Below, piece after piece: positions 1 through 8,966 of a DNA stretch of 64,000 nucleotides. The first letter of the stretch is position 1. Every line of letters starts with the position of its first letter. Made by a program: the position numbers and the translations under genes. The notes below the pieces were generated by a model. The model was not told the DNA's origin. It was given only the letters and a program-made list of their open reading frames with translations, and did no database searches. This DNA is from Halomonas sp. 'Soap Lake #6' (GTDB taxonomy: Bacteria > Pseudomonadota > Gammaproteobacteria > Pseudomonadales > Halomonadaceae), in the NCBI RefSeq assembly GCF_003031405.1, contig NZ_CP020469.1:1302001-1366000 (forward strand), read 5' to 3'.

Positions 1-23
1 CTGCGAGTCGGAGCGCCCCATGA
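1..23 (+). CDS. 3' end of upstream gene, probably exbD-like
   Basis: A frame enters from the left edge and ends in TGA at 21-23, overlapping the tonB ATG in an ATGA arrangement. Only about six codons are visible, reading A-S-R-S-A-P. Identification as ExbD is inference from the usual exbB-exbD-tonB order and the translational coupling; the fragment itself carries no diagnostic motif. Confidence 0.3.
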
Positions 24-796
24 TTCGTCATGCGCTTTCATTGTCAGGCGGCGTAATATTGGCTATCGGGCTATTCTGGCTGTTAGCGTTATTGGTAACG
101 CCGCCCGAGCGTACGTTGGAAACGCCGGAAATGATGTTGTCAATGAGTATGGTGGAAGCGCCAGAGGTAGCGCCAGAGCAAGAGACGCCCCCGCCTCAGC
201 CCGCAGAAGCTGCGCCAGTCGCTGCGCCACCACCTATGCCCATGCCGGAGCCGCCTCCGATCGCGGACAGCGCTATATCGCTACCGGAAGTTGAGTTGCC
301 TGACGAGCCTGTGGAACCGCTGGAGCTAGATAGCGAGCTACCCGAGCTGACCGAAGTGACACCGGAGCCAACTCCGCCGCCACCAACACCACGACCGCAG
401 CCTGCGCCTGAACCACAAGTACAGCCTGAGCCGTCACCGACGCAGGCATCGGCAACGCCCGAGCCCGTGCCTTCAACGGCAGAACGTGAAGCAGCTCCCA
501 GGGCTGAGCCGGTGCCCTCTAATGAGCCGGTTAATGTAGGACAGGTGGCGCCTACAAACCGCGTTAACCCTACTTATCCCTCCCGAGCACAGCGCCGGGG
601 GATGGAGGGGTTTGTTGAGGTGGCATTTGTTATTCGTCGCGATGGCAGCGTCGACAGCAGCTCAATTCAAGTTACCAATGCGCAGCCCCGCCAAGTGTTT
701 GAAAGCGCCGCTCGTGAAGCGATTGCTCGCTGGCAGTTCGAGCCCAGCCAGCAGTTGCGGCGTGCCACGCAGCGTATTGAATTTCAGCTGAGGTAG
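20..796 (+). CDS. tonB: TonB-family energy transducer
   Basis: TonB couples the proton-motive force harvested by ExbB/ExbD to outer-membrane receptors. The 258-residue protein has one N-terminal membrane anchor (about residues 9-27, hydrophobic with G, L, V, W), a long Pro/Glu-rich periplasmic spacer (about 45-165, many P-E-P and P-P-P runs), and a C-terminal TonB domain (about 175-258) with the typical N-P-x-Y-P start and a G-x-V-x-V-x-F strand. The start codon overlaps the stop of the preceding frame, implying an operon. A TPR gene follows after 5 bp, the arrangement known from TonB2-type systems of Vibrio. Which receptor it serves cannot be told from this window. Confidence 0.9.
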   Translation: MIRHALSLSGGVILAIGLFWLLALLVTPPERTLETPEMMLSMSMVEAPEVAPEQETPPPQPAEAAPVAAPPPMPMPEPPPIADSAISLPEVELPDEPVEPLELDSELPELTEVTPEPTPPPPTPRPQPAPEPQVQPEPSPTQASATPEPVPSTAEREAAPRAEPVPSNEPVNVGQVAPTNRVNPTYPSRAQRRGMEGFVEVAFVIRRDGSVDSSSIQVTNAQPRQVFESAAREAIARWQFEPSQQLRRATQRIEFQLR

Positions 797-801
797 TTTA
801 T

Positions 802-1893
802 ATGCAGCGTTTGGCTGGAGTAATACTGTTCAGTCTCTGGGCTTCTTTTGTTCACGCAAGTGAGCCGTTGTCGGGGGATATTATTCAAGACCTTAATGCC
901 CTGCAGCAGCAGCTTGCTGATGCTAGCGAGGGTGGAGATGACTCCCAGGAGGCACTAGAACGCCTTATCACTCGGGCCACTGGGCAGGCTGCCCGATTGC
1001 AAGGTGGTAACCGCTCTGATCAGTGGGCGAGCGCGCTATACTCCCAGCTTGCTGCTGGCGCCATGGCTCGCCAGGGACGGCAAGAGGAGGCCGCACAACA
1101 GTTGGCTAACGCACGTGAGCGTAGTGGTGTGCCCGCAAGCCAGCGGGCGAGGTGGCTACGCGAAGAGGCTGGGCTTCGGCGGGCTGCTGGGCAGCGCGAA
1201 GAGGCCATTGTGCTGTATGAGCAGTGGCTGGATAGTCATACAGATGCCCAGGTGAGCTGGCAGCTAGTGCGCCTGTTGGCACAAGAGGAGCGCTGGGATG
1301 CTGCTGCTGAGCATTTGATTCCTCTGCTTGAGCAGAGTGGTGCCTTAGACGAAGCACAGCAGTCGTTGATGCTAGCTGTATTGCGCAATGCTGAGCAAAG
1401 TGACCTCGCATTAGGTTGGTTGCTTGAGGGCCTAAACAGCCAGAGCTCTCCTGAGGAGTGGCGTCAAGCGGCTGGACTTGCCCAGCAGGCAGGCCAGAAA
1501 GGTATCGCTGCTGGCGTGTGGGAAATGGCCTGGCAGCTAGGCAAGTTTAATCAGCCAGAAGAGCGGCTTTTGCTAATCCAGCTTCATTTGGCTGGCGGCA
1601 CGCCTGCACGAGCAGCGGAGCACTTGGAAGAAGCGCTGGGTGACGAGTCCCTTCCCCGCGATGAACAAATGCTAAGGCTGCTGGCCACTGCGTGGCAGCA
1701 GGCCAAACATGTTCAAAATGCCTTAGAAGCTTGGGAGAGCCTTGCAGAATATACCCAGGAAGCACAGGACTGGAGAGAGTTTGGTCAGTTGGCCTACGCC
1801 TGGGGCGACGAGGCGCTGGCAAAGCATGCTTTTTCGCAAGCGTCGGCTCTTGGTGATGATGAGGTAGAGCCTTGGCTGGTTAGCCTTCAGTAA
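802..1893 (+). CDS. TPR-repeat periplasmic protein linked to TonB system
   Basis: A 363-residue protein with an N-terminal signal peptide (about residues 1-19, ending in V-H-A) followed by helical, Ala/Gln/Glu-rich tetratricopeptide-like repeats over the rest of the sequence. It is 5 bp downstream of tonB, so it is almost surely cotranscribed. TPR proteins in this position are known from TonB2-type operons, where they assist energy transduction to the outer membrane; that role here is inference. No catalytic motif is visible. A hairpin follows about 40 bp after the stop. Confidence 0.75.
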   Translation: MQRLAGVILFSLWASFVHASEPLSGDIIQDLNALQQQLADASEGGDDSQEALERLITRATGQAARLQGGNRSDQWASALYSQLAAGAMARQGRQEEAAQQLANARERSGVPASQRARWLREEAGLRRAAGQREEAIVLYEQWLDSHTDAQVSWQLVRLLAQEERWDAAAEHLIPLLEQSGALDEAQQSLMLAVLRNAEQSDLALGWLLEGLNSQSSPEEWRQAAGLAQQAGQKGIAAGVWEMAWQLGKFNQPEERLLLIQLHLAGGTPARAAEHLEEALGDESLPRDEQMLRLLATAWQQAKHVQNALEAWESLAEYTQEAQDWREFGQLAYAWGDEALAKHAFSQASALGDDEVEPWLVSLQ

Positions 1894-1932
1894 CTTTCAA
1901 GCACCAACGAGAACCTTAAAGCACCAGAGAGA

Positions 1933-1958
1933 CCGCCTGCAATTATTGTGGCAGGCGG
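1933..1958. terminator. Hairpin between convergent TPR gene and xthA
   Basis: An 8-bp perfect inverted repeat (CCGCCTGC / GCAGGCGG) with a 10-nt loop lies between two converging genes. There is no clean T-run on either side, so termination is plausible but not certain. Confidence 0.45.
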
Positions 1959-1982
1959 GCTGTGCGAGTTTATCGGCGACGG

Positions 1983-2819
1983 TTATTGGTCATGACATTT
2001 TAGCATCAGTGAAAACTCACTCCAGATTGGCGCGTGATCTGAAGGTCGTTCCATACCGCGCAGTTGGTAATCGATGCCGGCACTGGTAACGCACTCTGCA
2101 AGTGGTTTTGTCACTAGGATGTAATCAATGCGCAGCCCGCGTTTTGGCTCGCGGTCAAAGCCTTTAGAGCGGTAATCAAACCAGCTAAACCAGGCATCAT
2201 TTTCTGGGTAGCAAAGTCGGTAGCTGTCACTTAGCCCCCAGGCTTTAATACCGTCAAGCCATTCACGTTCTATGGGTTGGAAGCTGGCCTTTCCTTCACG
2301 GAGCCAGCGTTTTCGACTGGCCTCGCCGATGCCAATATCCTGATCTTCGGGTGAAATATTGAAATCGCCCATTATCGCAAGACGCTCGTCAGGGCGGTGT
2401 CGCTCGTTAAGTAAGCGGGACAACTGCTGATAAAAGCGCTCTTTATGGGGAAACTTCGTGGGGTGGGCGATATTTTCTCCCTGGGGGAAATAGCCGTTCC
2501 ATACGGTTACCGGTTGGCCATCGTCCGCAAGCAGCCGCACGCCAATCAAGCGGCGCTGGGCATCTTCTTCATCATCGGGAAAGCCATAATAAACGTCTTG
2601 GGGCTTTTGGCGGCAGAGTAAAGCAACCCCATAATGGCCTTTTTGGCCGTAGTAGAATACGTGGTAACCCATGGCTTCCACGTCGGCTAGGGGAAACTCA
2701 CTGTCCTGTACTTTGGTTTCCTGAAGACCAATGACATCTGGCTGCTGGGTATCAATCAGCTCCTGGAGCTGATGCAGGCGTGCCCGGATACCGTTGATGT
2801 TGAATGAGACTAAGCGCAT
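1983..2819 (-). CDS. xthA: Exodeoxyribonuclease III
   Basis: A 278-residue endonuclease/exonuclease/phosphatase-fold enzyme that incises abasic sites and removes 3'-blocking groups in base-excision repair. Visible motifs are the N-terminal S-F-N-I-N-G-I-R-A, the metal-binding L-Q-E-T-K (Glu near residue 34), the G-D-F-N-I-S segment and the C-terminal S-D-H-A-P-I with the catalytic histidine. Length matches the family (about 270). Its ATG overlaps the stop of the upstream small basic gene by one base (TAATG), indicating translational coupling. Confidence 0.95.
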   Translation of the reverse strand: MRLVSFNINGIRARLHQLQELIDTQQPDVIGLQETKVQDSEFPLADVEAMGYHVFYYGQKGHYGVALLCRQKPQDVYYGFPDDEEDAQRRLIGVRLLADDGQPVTVWNGYFPQGENIAHPTKFPHKERFYQQLSRLLNERHRPDERLAIMGDFNISPEDQDIGIGEASRKRWLREGKASFQPIEREWLDGIKAWGLSDSYRLCYPENDAWFSWFDYRSKGFDREPKRGLRIDYILVTKPLAECVTSAGIDYQLRGMERPSDHAPIWSEFSLMLKCHDQ

Positions 2820-3067
2820 TAAGTGTTCTCTCCAGAAGGATTGTCCGCCTCTTTGTCTGGATGAATCGAAATCATTTGTCCATCTTGTTGGCGTGCCAGT
2901 TTTCGTACCGCCTGCAGCTTGCGTTGCTGCTGCTTTTTAGCCACAAAGCGCCGTGAAGAGGTAACTTGGTCTGGGTTTTCGTGGCGCCATTTTTTATAAT
3001 CTTTACGGCGCCCAGTGCGGATGGTTACTTTATCCGCTATCGAACGGGTCTTTTTCTTACGCGTCAT
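2819..3067 (-). CDS. Small highly basic protein of unknown function
   Basis: An 82-residue protein very rich in Lys/Arg over residues 1-60 (K-K-K, R-R-K, K-K-W-R, R-K-L) with a more acidic tail. It is followed by xthA with a one-base TAATG overlap. I do not recognise a named family. The charge pattern suggests nucleic-acid or ribosome binding, and the coupling to xthA suggests a DNA-related or co-regulated role; both are inference. A divergent helicase gene starts about 145 bp away on the other strand. Confidence 0.6.
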   Translation of the reverse strand: MTRKKKTRSIADKVTIRTGRRKDYKKWRHENPDQVTSSRRFVAKKQQQRKLQAVRKLARQQDGQMISIHPDKEADNPSGENT

Positions 3068-3212
3068 GTCGCGCTCCTTGGGTTAACTTATGCCTCATTC
3101 TAACAGGCAAGCATACTCCTTCGACAGCAGAGCGCGCTCTTATCGCCAAGCCCTGGTACAATGCGCTCTTCGTGATGCCTAACATCCACAGCAATGGACA
3201 GATACACAGCCT

Positions 3213-4487
3213 ATGAGCGAGTCGGAACAGACCACAGCATCGGCCCAGAACCGCAAGCCTAAACGTCGCCGTCGGAAACCGCGTCGTCGTCAGTCGAGCT
3301 GGGATCTTCGTCAGTTTCAGGTGCCCGCCGTGGCCGGCAAGTGGCGCTTTCATGACTTTGATCTGCCGCTGCCTTTAATGCGCGCTATTCACGCCCAAGG
3401 GTTTGAGTACTGTACGCCTATTCAAGCAGAGGCCCTTCGCCAAACGCTGCTAGGCGGCGATATTGTAGGCAAGGCGCAAACCGGAACGGGCAAAACAGCC
3501 GCATTTTTAATTTCGGTTCTGGCCTACTTTTTGGAAGAGCCAACCCCGGATGGACAAAAGTCAGGCGCTCCTCGTGCGCTGATTATTGCACCTACCCGTG
3601 AGTTGGCGTTGCAGATCGAAAAAGATGCTAAAGCCCTAGCCCGGTTTACCCAATTGAATGTCGCCAGCGTTGTCGGCGGTATGGATTACCAGAAGCAGCG
3701 CGAAAGTCTGGGTAATAAGATCGATATCTTAGTAGCCACGCCTGGCCGCCTGTTGGATTTCCATCAGAAACGCGATATCGACCTTTCAGAAGTGGAAGTG
3801 TTGGTGCTTGATGAAGCGGATCGCATGCTTTCCATGGGGTTTATTCCCGATGTGAAACGTATTATCCGCTATACGCCGAAAAAAGAAGAGCGCCAGACCT
3901 TCCTCTTCTCGGCGACCTTCACCGACGATATTTTGAGCTTGGCGAGCCAGTGGACGCTTGATCCTGCGCACGTTGAGATTGAAGTTACCGTTGAAAATCA
4001 GGCGGATATCGACCAGCGCGTTTACTTGGTGTCAGATGATGACAAGCAGCGACTACTAGTCAATCTGCTTGAGCAGGAGAGCTTCGAGCGGGTCATGGTG
4101 TTTGGTAACCGCCGTGATCTCGTGCGTAAGCTTGATGACCTGCTTAAGAAAGCGGGTGTTAGCGTTGCTATGTTGTCGGGCGATGTACCGCAGAATCAGC
4201 GTATCAAAACCCTTGAACGCTTCCGCGAGGGAGAGATTCAAGTGCTGGTGGCTACCGATGTGGCAGGGCGTGGAATTCATATTGAAGATGTCAGCCACGT
4301 GATCAACTACACTCTGCCAGAAGACCCAGAAGACTACGTCCACCGTATTGGCCGCACCGGCCGTGCTGGGGCGAAAGGCGTTTCGATTAGCTTTGTAGGT
4401 GAAGAGGATGCTTTCTCTCTGCCTGAGATTGAACGCTACATTAATGGCAAGCTGCCCTGCGAACACCCTCCAGAAGGCATGCTGTAA
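3213..4487 (+). CDS. rhlB: DEAD-box ATP-dependent RNA helicase (RhlB type)
   Basis: A 424-residue DEAD-box helicase. After a basic, low-complexity N-terminus (K/R-rich about residues 14-30) come the Q-motif region, Walker [15 protein letters not shown], the D-E-A-D box, S-A-T, and the C-terminal H-R-I-G-R-T-G-R. RhlB unwinds structured RNA in the degradosome. The length and basic N-terminal extension fit the RhlB/RhlE group. dinG starts 5 bp downstream. Assignment to RhlB rather than another DEAD paralogue is by overall resemblance. Confidence 0.8.
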   Translation: MSESEQTTASAQNRKPKRRRRKPRRRQSSWDLRQFQVPAVAGKWRFHDFDLPLPLMRAIHAQGFEYCTPIQAEALRQTLLGGDIVGKAQTGTGKTAAFLISVLAYFLEEPTPDGQKSGAPRALIIAPTRELALQIEKDAKALARFTQLNVASVVGGMDYQKQRESLGNKIDILVATPGRLLDFHQKRDIDLSEVEVLVLDEADRMLSMGFIPDVKRIIRYTPKKEERQTFLFSATFTDDILSLASQWTLDPAHVEIEVTVENQADIDQRVYLVSDDDKQRLLVNLLEQESFERVMVFGNRRDLVRKLDDLLKKAGVSVAMLSGDVPQNQRIKTLERFREGEIQVLVATDVAGRGIHIEDVSHVINYTLPEDPEDYVHRIGRTGRAGAKGVSISFVGEEDAFSLPEIERYINGKLPCEHPPEGML

Positions 4488-4492
4488 CACGC

Positions 4493-6619
4493 ATGTTGGA
4501 TAACGGCTTAAAAAGCGATATTCAACAAGCCTATCGTAGCGTGGTGGAAAAGCTTGAGCTGACTCCACGCTACGGGCAGCGGTTAATGATCGCAGAAATC
4601 GCCAGAACGCTCGGAGGGATTGAGCAAGACAGCGAGGGCAAGCGCACCAATGACAGCCACGTGTGCGTGCTGGAGGCGGGAACCGGAACCGGTAAAACGC
4701 TTGCCTATTTAATCGCCGCACTGCCTATTGCCAAGGCGCAGGGTAAGCGCCTCATCGTATCGACAGCAACAGTGGCGCTTCAAGAGCAGGTGCTTAATCA
4801 GGATCTGCCATCGCTTGCTAGCCACAGTGGTATTGCGTTTCGCTATGCCCTTGCTAAAGGGCGCGGTAGATATGTGTGTGTGGCGCGACTTGATCAAGCA
4901 CTGGAAGGTAGCGAACCCAACCCAACTCTCTCACTGTTTGAACAGTCTCTGCAGGCGGAAAGCAGCGACTTTACCGTGCTGGCGACCGATATGGTTGAAT
5001 CTTACGGTAAGGGTGATTGGGAAGGGGACCGCGATAATTGGCCGCACTCAATCGATGATGCCCACTGGCGACGTCTGACGGTTGACCACCGCCAATGTAC
5101 CGGCAGGCGTTGTGGGCACTTTGGCGCCTGCGCGTTTTTTCGCTCCCGGCGTGAGCTCGAAAATGCCGATGTTATCGTTGCTAACCACGACTTGGTATTA
5201 GCCGACTTGGCGCTTGGCGGTGGGGCTATTTTGCCCGACCCCGCAGACTGCATTTTTGTATTTGATGAAGGGCACCACCTGCCTGATAAAGCGCTTTCTC
5301 ACTTTGCCCATCGTTTTGCGGTGCATGGTTGTTTACGATGGTTAAAAACCCTTAAAAGCAGTCTAACTGACCTCCATCAGGGGCTGGCGGTGCAACCGAC
5401 GGTGGCGCGCCTGCTGACCAGCTTGCCTGAGCTGATGCATAGCTTGGAACCAGCGCTGGGTGATGTCTTCAGTATGGGGCACCAATTGGCAGGGCGAGCC
5501 AATGGTTTAGGTGATGAGGAAGTTCTGCATCAGTTCCGCTTTGAAAAAGGCCTGGTTCCTACTGAGTTGCGTGACCAGGCGCAGCAACTGTTAGTGATGT
5601 TTGCAACACTATCGCGCTGTTTAGAAAGTATTAGCGATATTCTCAGGGAAAGTCTCGACCCGGATAAGCAAACCGGCTTGGATCGGGAGCAGGCTGAAAC
5701 GTGGCTGCCGCTGGTTGCCTTGCTTCACGGACGCGCCCTGGAAGCCCATGCGCTATGGCAAGCCTTTAGCGAGCAGGACGCGGCCAATGCGCCGCCTAGT
5801 GCCCGCTGGCTTAGCCTAAGTCGGGTGGCGGGTGAGCCGGAAATTGAATTCTCGGCAAGTCCTGTTTCAGCAGCTCATACCCTGGCCAAGCACTTGTGGG
5901 GGCGTTGCCATGGAGCTGTGGTTACTTCAGCTACCCTCACTGCGCTAGGGCGTTTTGAGCGCATTCAGGAGCGTGCAGGGCTAGCCAATCGTTACCGTTA
6001 CCAAGCGTTACCGAGTCCATTTGATTACGCCAATGCGGTTCTTCGTGTGCCTGCCGAAGCTACCGACCCCAGTGACCGTGATGCCCACGAAAGTGCGATC
6101 GTGCGCTTTGTTGAGCAGCTAGGCGACAAGGAGGCGGTGCTGGTGCTGTTCTCTTCACGGGCCCAGCTTCGGGCGGTGGAAAAAGCCCTGGCGGTTGATG
6201 CCAAAGGGCGGGTGTTGGCGCAAGATGCGCTACCCAAGCGCGAGCTGATCGAGCGGCACCGTGGGGCCGTGGATAAAGGTAAAGGCAGTATTATATTTGG
6301 TTTAGCGAGTTTCGCGGAAGGTATTGACCTGCCCGGTGACTACCTTACCCATGTGGTCATTACACGGCTGCCGTTTGCGGTGCCCGATGACCCAGTAGGG
6401 GCGACGCTGGCCGAATGGATTGAGAGTCAGGGCGGCAACCCATTTATGCGGATTAGCGTGCCGGATGCATCGATAAAGCTCGTGCAGGCCTGTGGACGGT
6501 TGATTCGTAAGGAGAGTGATCGGGGAGTGATTACGTTACTGGATCGACGCGTAATTACCCGCCGCTATGGCCAGGCGTTACTAGATGCCTTGCCGCCGTT
6601 CAAGCGAGAAATTTTGTAG
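4493..6619 (+). CDS. dinG: ATP-dependent DNA helicase DinG
   Basis: A 708-residue XPD-like superfamily 2 helicase. It shows Walker A G-T-G-T-G-K-T-L near residue 65, four iron-sulfur cysteines (one in the fragment Y-V-C-V and a cluster C-T-G-R-R-C-G-H-F-G-A-C), the D-E-G-H Walker B box, and the C-terminal helicase motifs including Q-A-C-G-R-L-I-R. DinG unwinds R-loops and DNA with 5' tails. It sits 5 bp after rhlB and ends just before a strong convergent hairpin terminator. Confidence 0.92.
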   Translation: MLDNGLKSDIQQAYRSVVEKLELTPRYGQRLMIAEIARTLGGIEQDSEGKRTNDSHVCVLEAGTGTGKTLAYLIAALPIAKAQGKRLIVSTATVALQEQVLNQDLPSLASHSGIAFRYALAKGRGRYVCVARLDQALEGSEPNPTLSLFEQSLQAESSDFTVLATDMVESYGKGDWEGDRDNWPHSIDDAHWRRLTVDHRQCTGRRCGHFGACAFFRSRRELENADVIVANHDLVLADLALGGGAILPDPADCIFVFDEGHHLPDKALSHFAHRFAVHGCLRWLKTLKSSLTDLHQGLAVQPTVARLLTSLPELMHSLEPALGDVFSMGHQLAGRANGLGDEEVLHQFRFEKGLVPTELRDQAQQLLVMFATLSRCLESISDILRESLDPDKQTGLDREQAETWLPLVALLHGRALEAHALWQAFSEQDAANAPPSARWLSLSRVAGEPEIEFSASPVSAAHTLAKHLWGRCHGAVVTSATLTALGRFERIQERAGLANRYRYQALPSPFDYANAVLRVPAEATDPSDRDAHESAIVRFVEQLGDKEAVLVLFSSRAQLRAVEKALAVDAKGRVLAQDALPKRELIERHRGAVDKGKGSIIFGLASFAEGIDLPGDYLTHVVITRLPFAVPDDPVGATLAEWIESQGGNPFMRISVPDASIKLVQACGRLIRKESDRGVITLLDRRVITRRYGQALLDALPPFKREIL

Positions 6620-6622
6620 AAA

Positions 6623-6655
6623 AACGCCCCGCTGGGTAGGTCGCAGTGGGGCGTT
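6623..6655. terminator. Convergent terminator dinG / DAHP synthase
   Basis: Perfect 8-bp arms AACGCCCC and GGGGCGTT flank a 17-nt loop, with A-rich sequence on the left giving a U-tract for the minus-strand transcript. It lies 4 bp after dinG and 20 bp from the converging DAHP synthase stop. Confidence 0.65.
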
Positions 6656-6674
6656 AAGATGATCAAAAGAGCGT

Positions 6675-7748
6675 TTAAATGATGCGCTTAGTAAGTGCGG
6701 GTGCTAGTTTTTCGTTCATGCGTGTGAACGTCTCTACGGTGGTTTCCCAGTCGATGCAGGCATCGGTGATCGAAACGCCGTATTGAAGCTCGCTTAGGTC
6801 TGCCGGCACTTTTTGATTGCCCCAGCCAATATTGGATTCAATCATCAGACCGATAATAGAAGTGTTGCCTTCTAAAATCTGGTTGGTGACGTTTTCAAGC
6901 ACTAGCGGCTGGAGGGCGGCATCTTTGTTTGAGTTAGCATGGGAGCAGTCGATCATAATGTTGGCAGAAAGATTGGCTTTATTAAGCTCTTTTTCGGCCA
7001 GTGCGACGCTGACGCTATCGTAATTGGGCTTGCCGTTGCCGCCGCGCAGTACCACGTGGCCGTATGCATTACCGCGGGTACGAATGATAGCTACCTGGCC
7101 GGATTGGTTAATGCCCAAGAAGTTATGCGGGTGAGCCACCGATTCTAGGGCATTAATTGCAACATCCAGGCTACCGTCGGTACCATTTTTGAAACCTACT
7201 GGACAGGAGAGGCCTGAGGCCATCTCGCGGTGGGTTTGCGACTCGGTGGTGCGCGCGCCAACGGCCGACCAGCTGATGCAGTCTTGCAGGTACTGAGGGG
7301 AGATTGGGTCGAGCGCTTCGGTGGCCAGTGGTAGGCCCATTTCCGCTAGGTCTACCAGCAGTTTGCGAGCAATGTGTAGGCCTTCATCAATTTCGAAAGA
7401 GTCGTTTAAGTGCGGGTCATTGATTAGGCCTTTCCAGCCGACGGTGGTGCGTGGCTTTTCAAAATAGACGCGCATGACAATGTAGAGGCTATCGCTTACC
7501 TGATCGGCGAGCTTGCGCAGCCGACGAGCATAATCCAGTGCGGCATCTACGTCATGAATTGAGCATGGCCCTACCACGACAAGAAGACGGTGGTCTTTTC
7601 CATCAAGGATATCCTGGATGGTTTTACGTCCTTCAATAACCGAGCGCTCGGCAGTTTCGGTCAGAGGTATAGCACCTTTTAGTGCTTCTGGGGTGGTGAG
7701 AACATCTTGGGCGAGAACGTTAAGGTTACTAACTTGCTGATCAGACAT
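6675..7748 (-). CDS. aroG: 3-deoxy-7-phosphoheptulonate (DAHP) synthase, class I
   Basis: A 357-residue class I alpha DAHP synthase that condenses phosphoenolpyruvate and erythrose 4-phosphate at the start of the shikimate pathway. Recognisable segments are V-V-V-G-P-C-S-I-H-D, F-E-K-P-R-T-T-V-G-W-K-G, G-A-R-T-T-E-S-Q, P-V-G-F-K-N-G-T-D-G and the metal-binding D-C-S-H-A-N. Length matches E. coli AroF/G/H; which amino acid inhibits it cannot be decided by eye, so the aroG symbol is nominal. It is a single gene, divergent from rpoE across a 316-bp gap. Confidence 0.88.
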   Translation of the reverse strand: MSDQQVSNLNVLAQDVLTTPEALKGAIPLTETAERSVIEGRKTIQDILDGKDHRLLVVVGPCSIHDVDAALDYARRLRKLADQVSDSLYIVMRVYFEKPRTTVGWKGLINDPHLNDSFEIDEGLHIARKLLVDLAEMGLPLATEALDPISPQYLQDCISWSAVGARTTESQTHREMASGLSCPVGFKNGTDGSLDVAINALESVAHPHNFLGINQSGQVAIIRTRGNAYGHVVLRGGNGKPNYDSVSVALAEKELNKANLSANIMIDCSHANSNKDAALQPLVLENVTNQILEGNTSIIGLMIESNIGWGNQKVPADLSELQYGVSITDACIDWETTVETFTRMNEKLAPALTKRII

Positions 7749-7824
7749 CTTGCTACCTGTATGCGCTGTGGGCTAAAAGTGGCCTCTACTATGGCGTGTC
7801 AGGGGAGTAAAAATCAATTATTAC

Positions 7825-7853
7825 GGAACTTGAAGCGGGTGAAAGGGGGCTAA
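7825..7853 (+). promoter_or_regulatory. Candidate sigma-E (RpoE) promoter for rpoE
   Basis: GGAACTT at 7825-7831 is followed after 16 nt by GGCTAA at 7848-7853. The known sigma-E pattern is GGAACTT, 15-17 nt, then TCTAA/TCTGA-like. It lies about 210 bp upstream of rpoE in the 316-bp gap to the DAHP synthase, the right place for autoregulation. The rest of the gap shows no gene; a small palindrome (TGCACG-T-CGTGCA) sits at 8034-8046 just before the ribosome-binding site. Confidence 0.45.
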
Positions 7854-8064
7854 GCGCTTGATGCGCTGAGCAGAACGCGTAACACTAAGCGCCATTGAAT
7901 ATGCTTGTTATAAATAGCAGAGGGCGTAGATTTGCCATCTGATGTCACCATTACTATTAACCAATGCCCAAGGGACGCTATGCTGCTTGCTGTTAATGCC
8001 CATGTTGAAGGGCAAAAAAGACCCCAGGCTCGATGCACGTCGTGCAAGCGGGAGGAGTGTGTGA

Positions 8065-8664
8065 ATGGGCACTCGTGAGACAGATCAGCAACTTGTTGAG
8101 CGTGCTCAAAAAGGCGACACTCGCGCTTTCGATTTGCTGGTAAAAAAATACCAGCACAAAATTATTGGTTTGATAGGCCGTTACGTACATGATCACTCCG
8201 AGGTGCAGGATGTGGCACAGGAAGCGTTCATCAAAGCCTATCGGGCGCTGGGAAAATTTCGTGCTGAAAGTGCGTTTTATACCTGGATGTATCGAATTGC
8301 GATCAATACGGCAAAAAACCACCTCGTTTCAAGAGGGCGGCGGCCGCCGGGCAGTGACCTGGATATCGTCGATGCTGAAATTATTGATCAAAGTGGCCGC
8401 CTGGCAGATGCCGAATCGCCTGAGGCGGCGATTGCGCGGGATCAGCTTGAGGCCGCTGTCTATGAGGCTATTGAAAGATTGCCGGAAGATTTGCGTACCG
8501 CCATCACGCTACGTGAGCTTGATGGCCTTGCCTATGAAGATATCGCTCAAGTGATGCAGTGCCCGGTAGGCACTGTACGTTCACGTATTTTTCGTGCTCG
8601 TGAAGCGGTTGATGAACATATTCGGCCATTGGTTACTACTGCACGAAACAGTCGAGATGAGTAA
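8065..8664 (+). CDS. rpoE: RNA polymerase sigma-E / AlgU factor
   Basis: A 199-residue ECF sigma factor for the envelope-stress response. Region 2 (about residues 20-95) includes D-V-A-Q-E-A-F-I-K-A-Y and F-Y-T-W-M-Y-R-I-A-I-N-T; region 4 (about 130-185) includes L-P-E-D-L-R-T-A-I-T-L-R-E and G-T-V-R-S-R-I-F-R-A-R. A strong GGAGGAG ribosome-binding site precedes the ATG. The genes rseA, rseB, rseC and mucD follow, the standard regulatory cluster. A candidate sigma-E promoter upstream suggests autoregulation. Confidence 0.96.
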   Translation: MGTRETDQQLVERAQKGDTRAFDLLVKKYQHKIIGLIGRYVHDHSEVQDVAQEAFIKAYRALGKFRAESAFYTWMYRIAINTAKNHLVSRGRRPPGSDLDIVDAEIIDQSGRLADAESPEAAIARDQLEAAVYEAIERLPEDLRTAITLRELDGLAYEDIAQVMQCPVGTVRSRIFRAREAVDEHIRPLVTTARNSRDE

Positions 8665-8966
8665 CTGAGAACGATTATCTGCTGAGTGATGGGTTGGTAA
8701 CTGGTCGAGCTGGTGATCTGCGGCCCTTGGCAAATAATGATATTACTTGTCTGTCACAATAAATTACGTTTTTACTTTTTTTATGAACTGTCTGGCAAGA
8801 GAAGCGTCATAAGCCCTGAGCAGCTCAATGGATAATCTGCTTCTTCTTAAGCGAGCTGCGAAAGAGATGCAAAATAGGGTCTTGGCCTGTGGAGTTGCTG
8901 TGGTGACACGCACTTCTAGCAGTGTTGCCACAGGGCTTCTTCTAACACAGTGTGAGGGTGTGAAGT
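8665..8966 (+). other. 302-bp intergenic region between rpoE and rseA
   Basis: No convincing gene is present, although rpoE and its anti-sigma gene are usually nearly adjacent. It contains an AT-rich stretch (8738-8782) and an inverted repeat CCTGTGG (8886-8892) / CCACAGG (8928-8934), with TGCT/AGCA pairs further in, which could fold into one long imperfect stem ending about 30 bp before rseA. It may be a regulatory leader, a processing site or a small RNA; none of these is shown. Confidence 0.4.
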
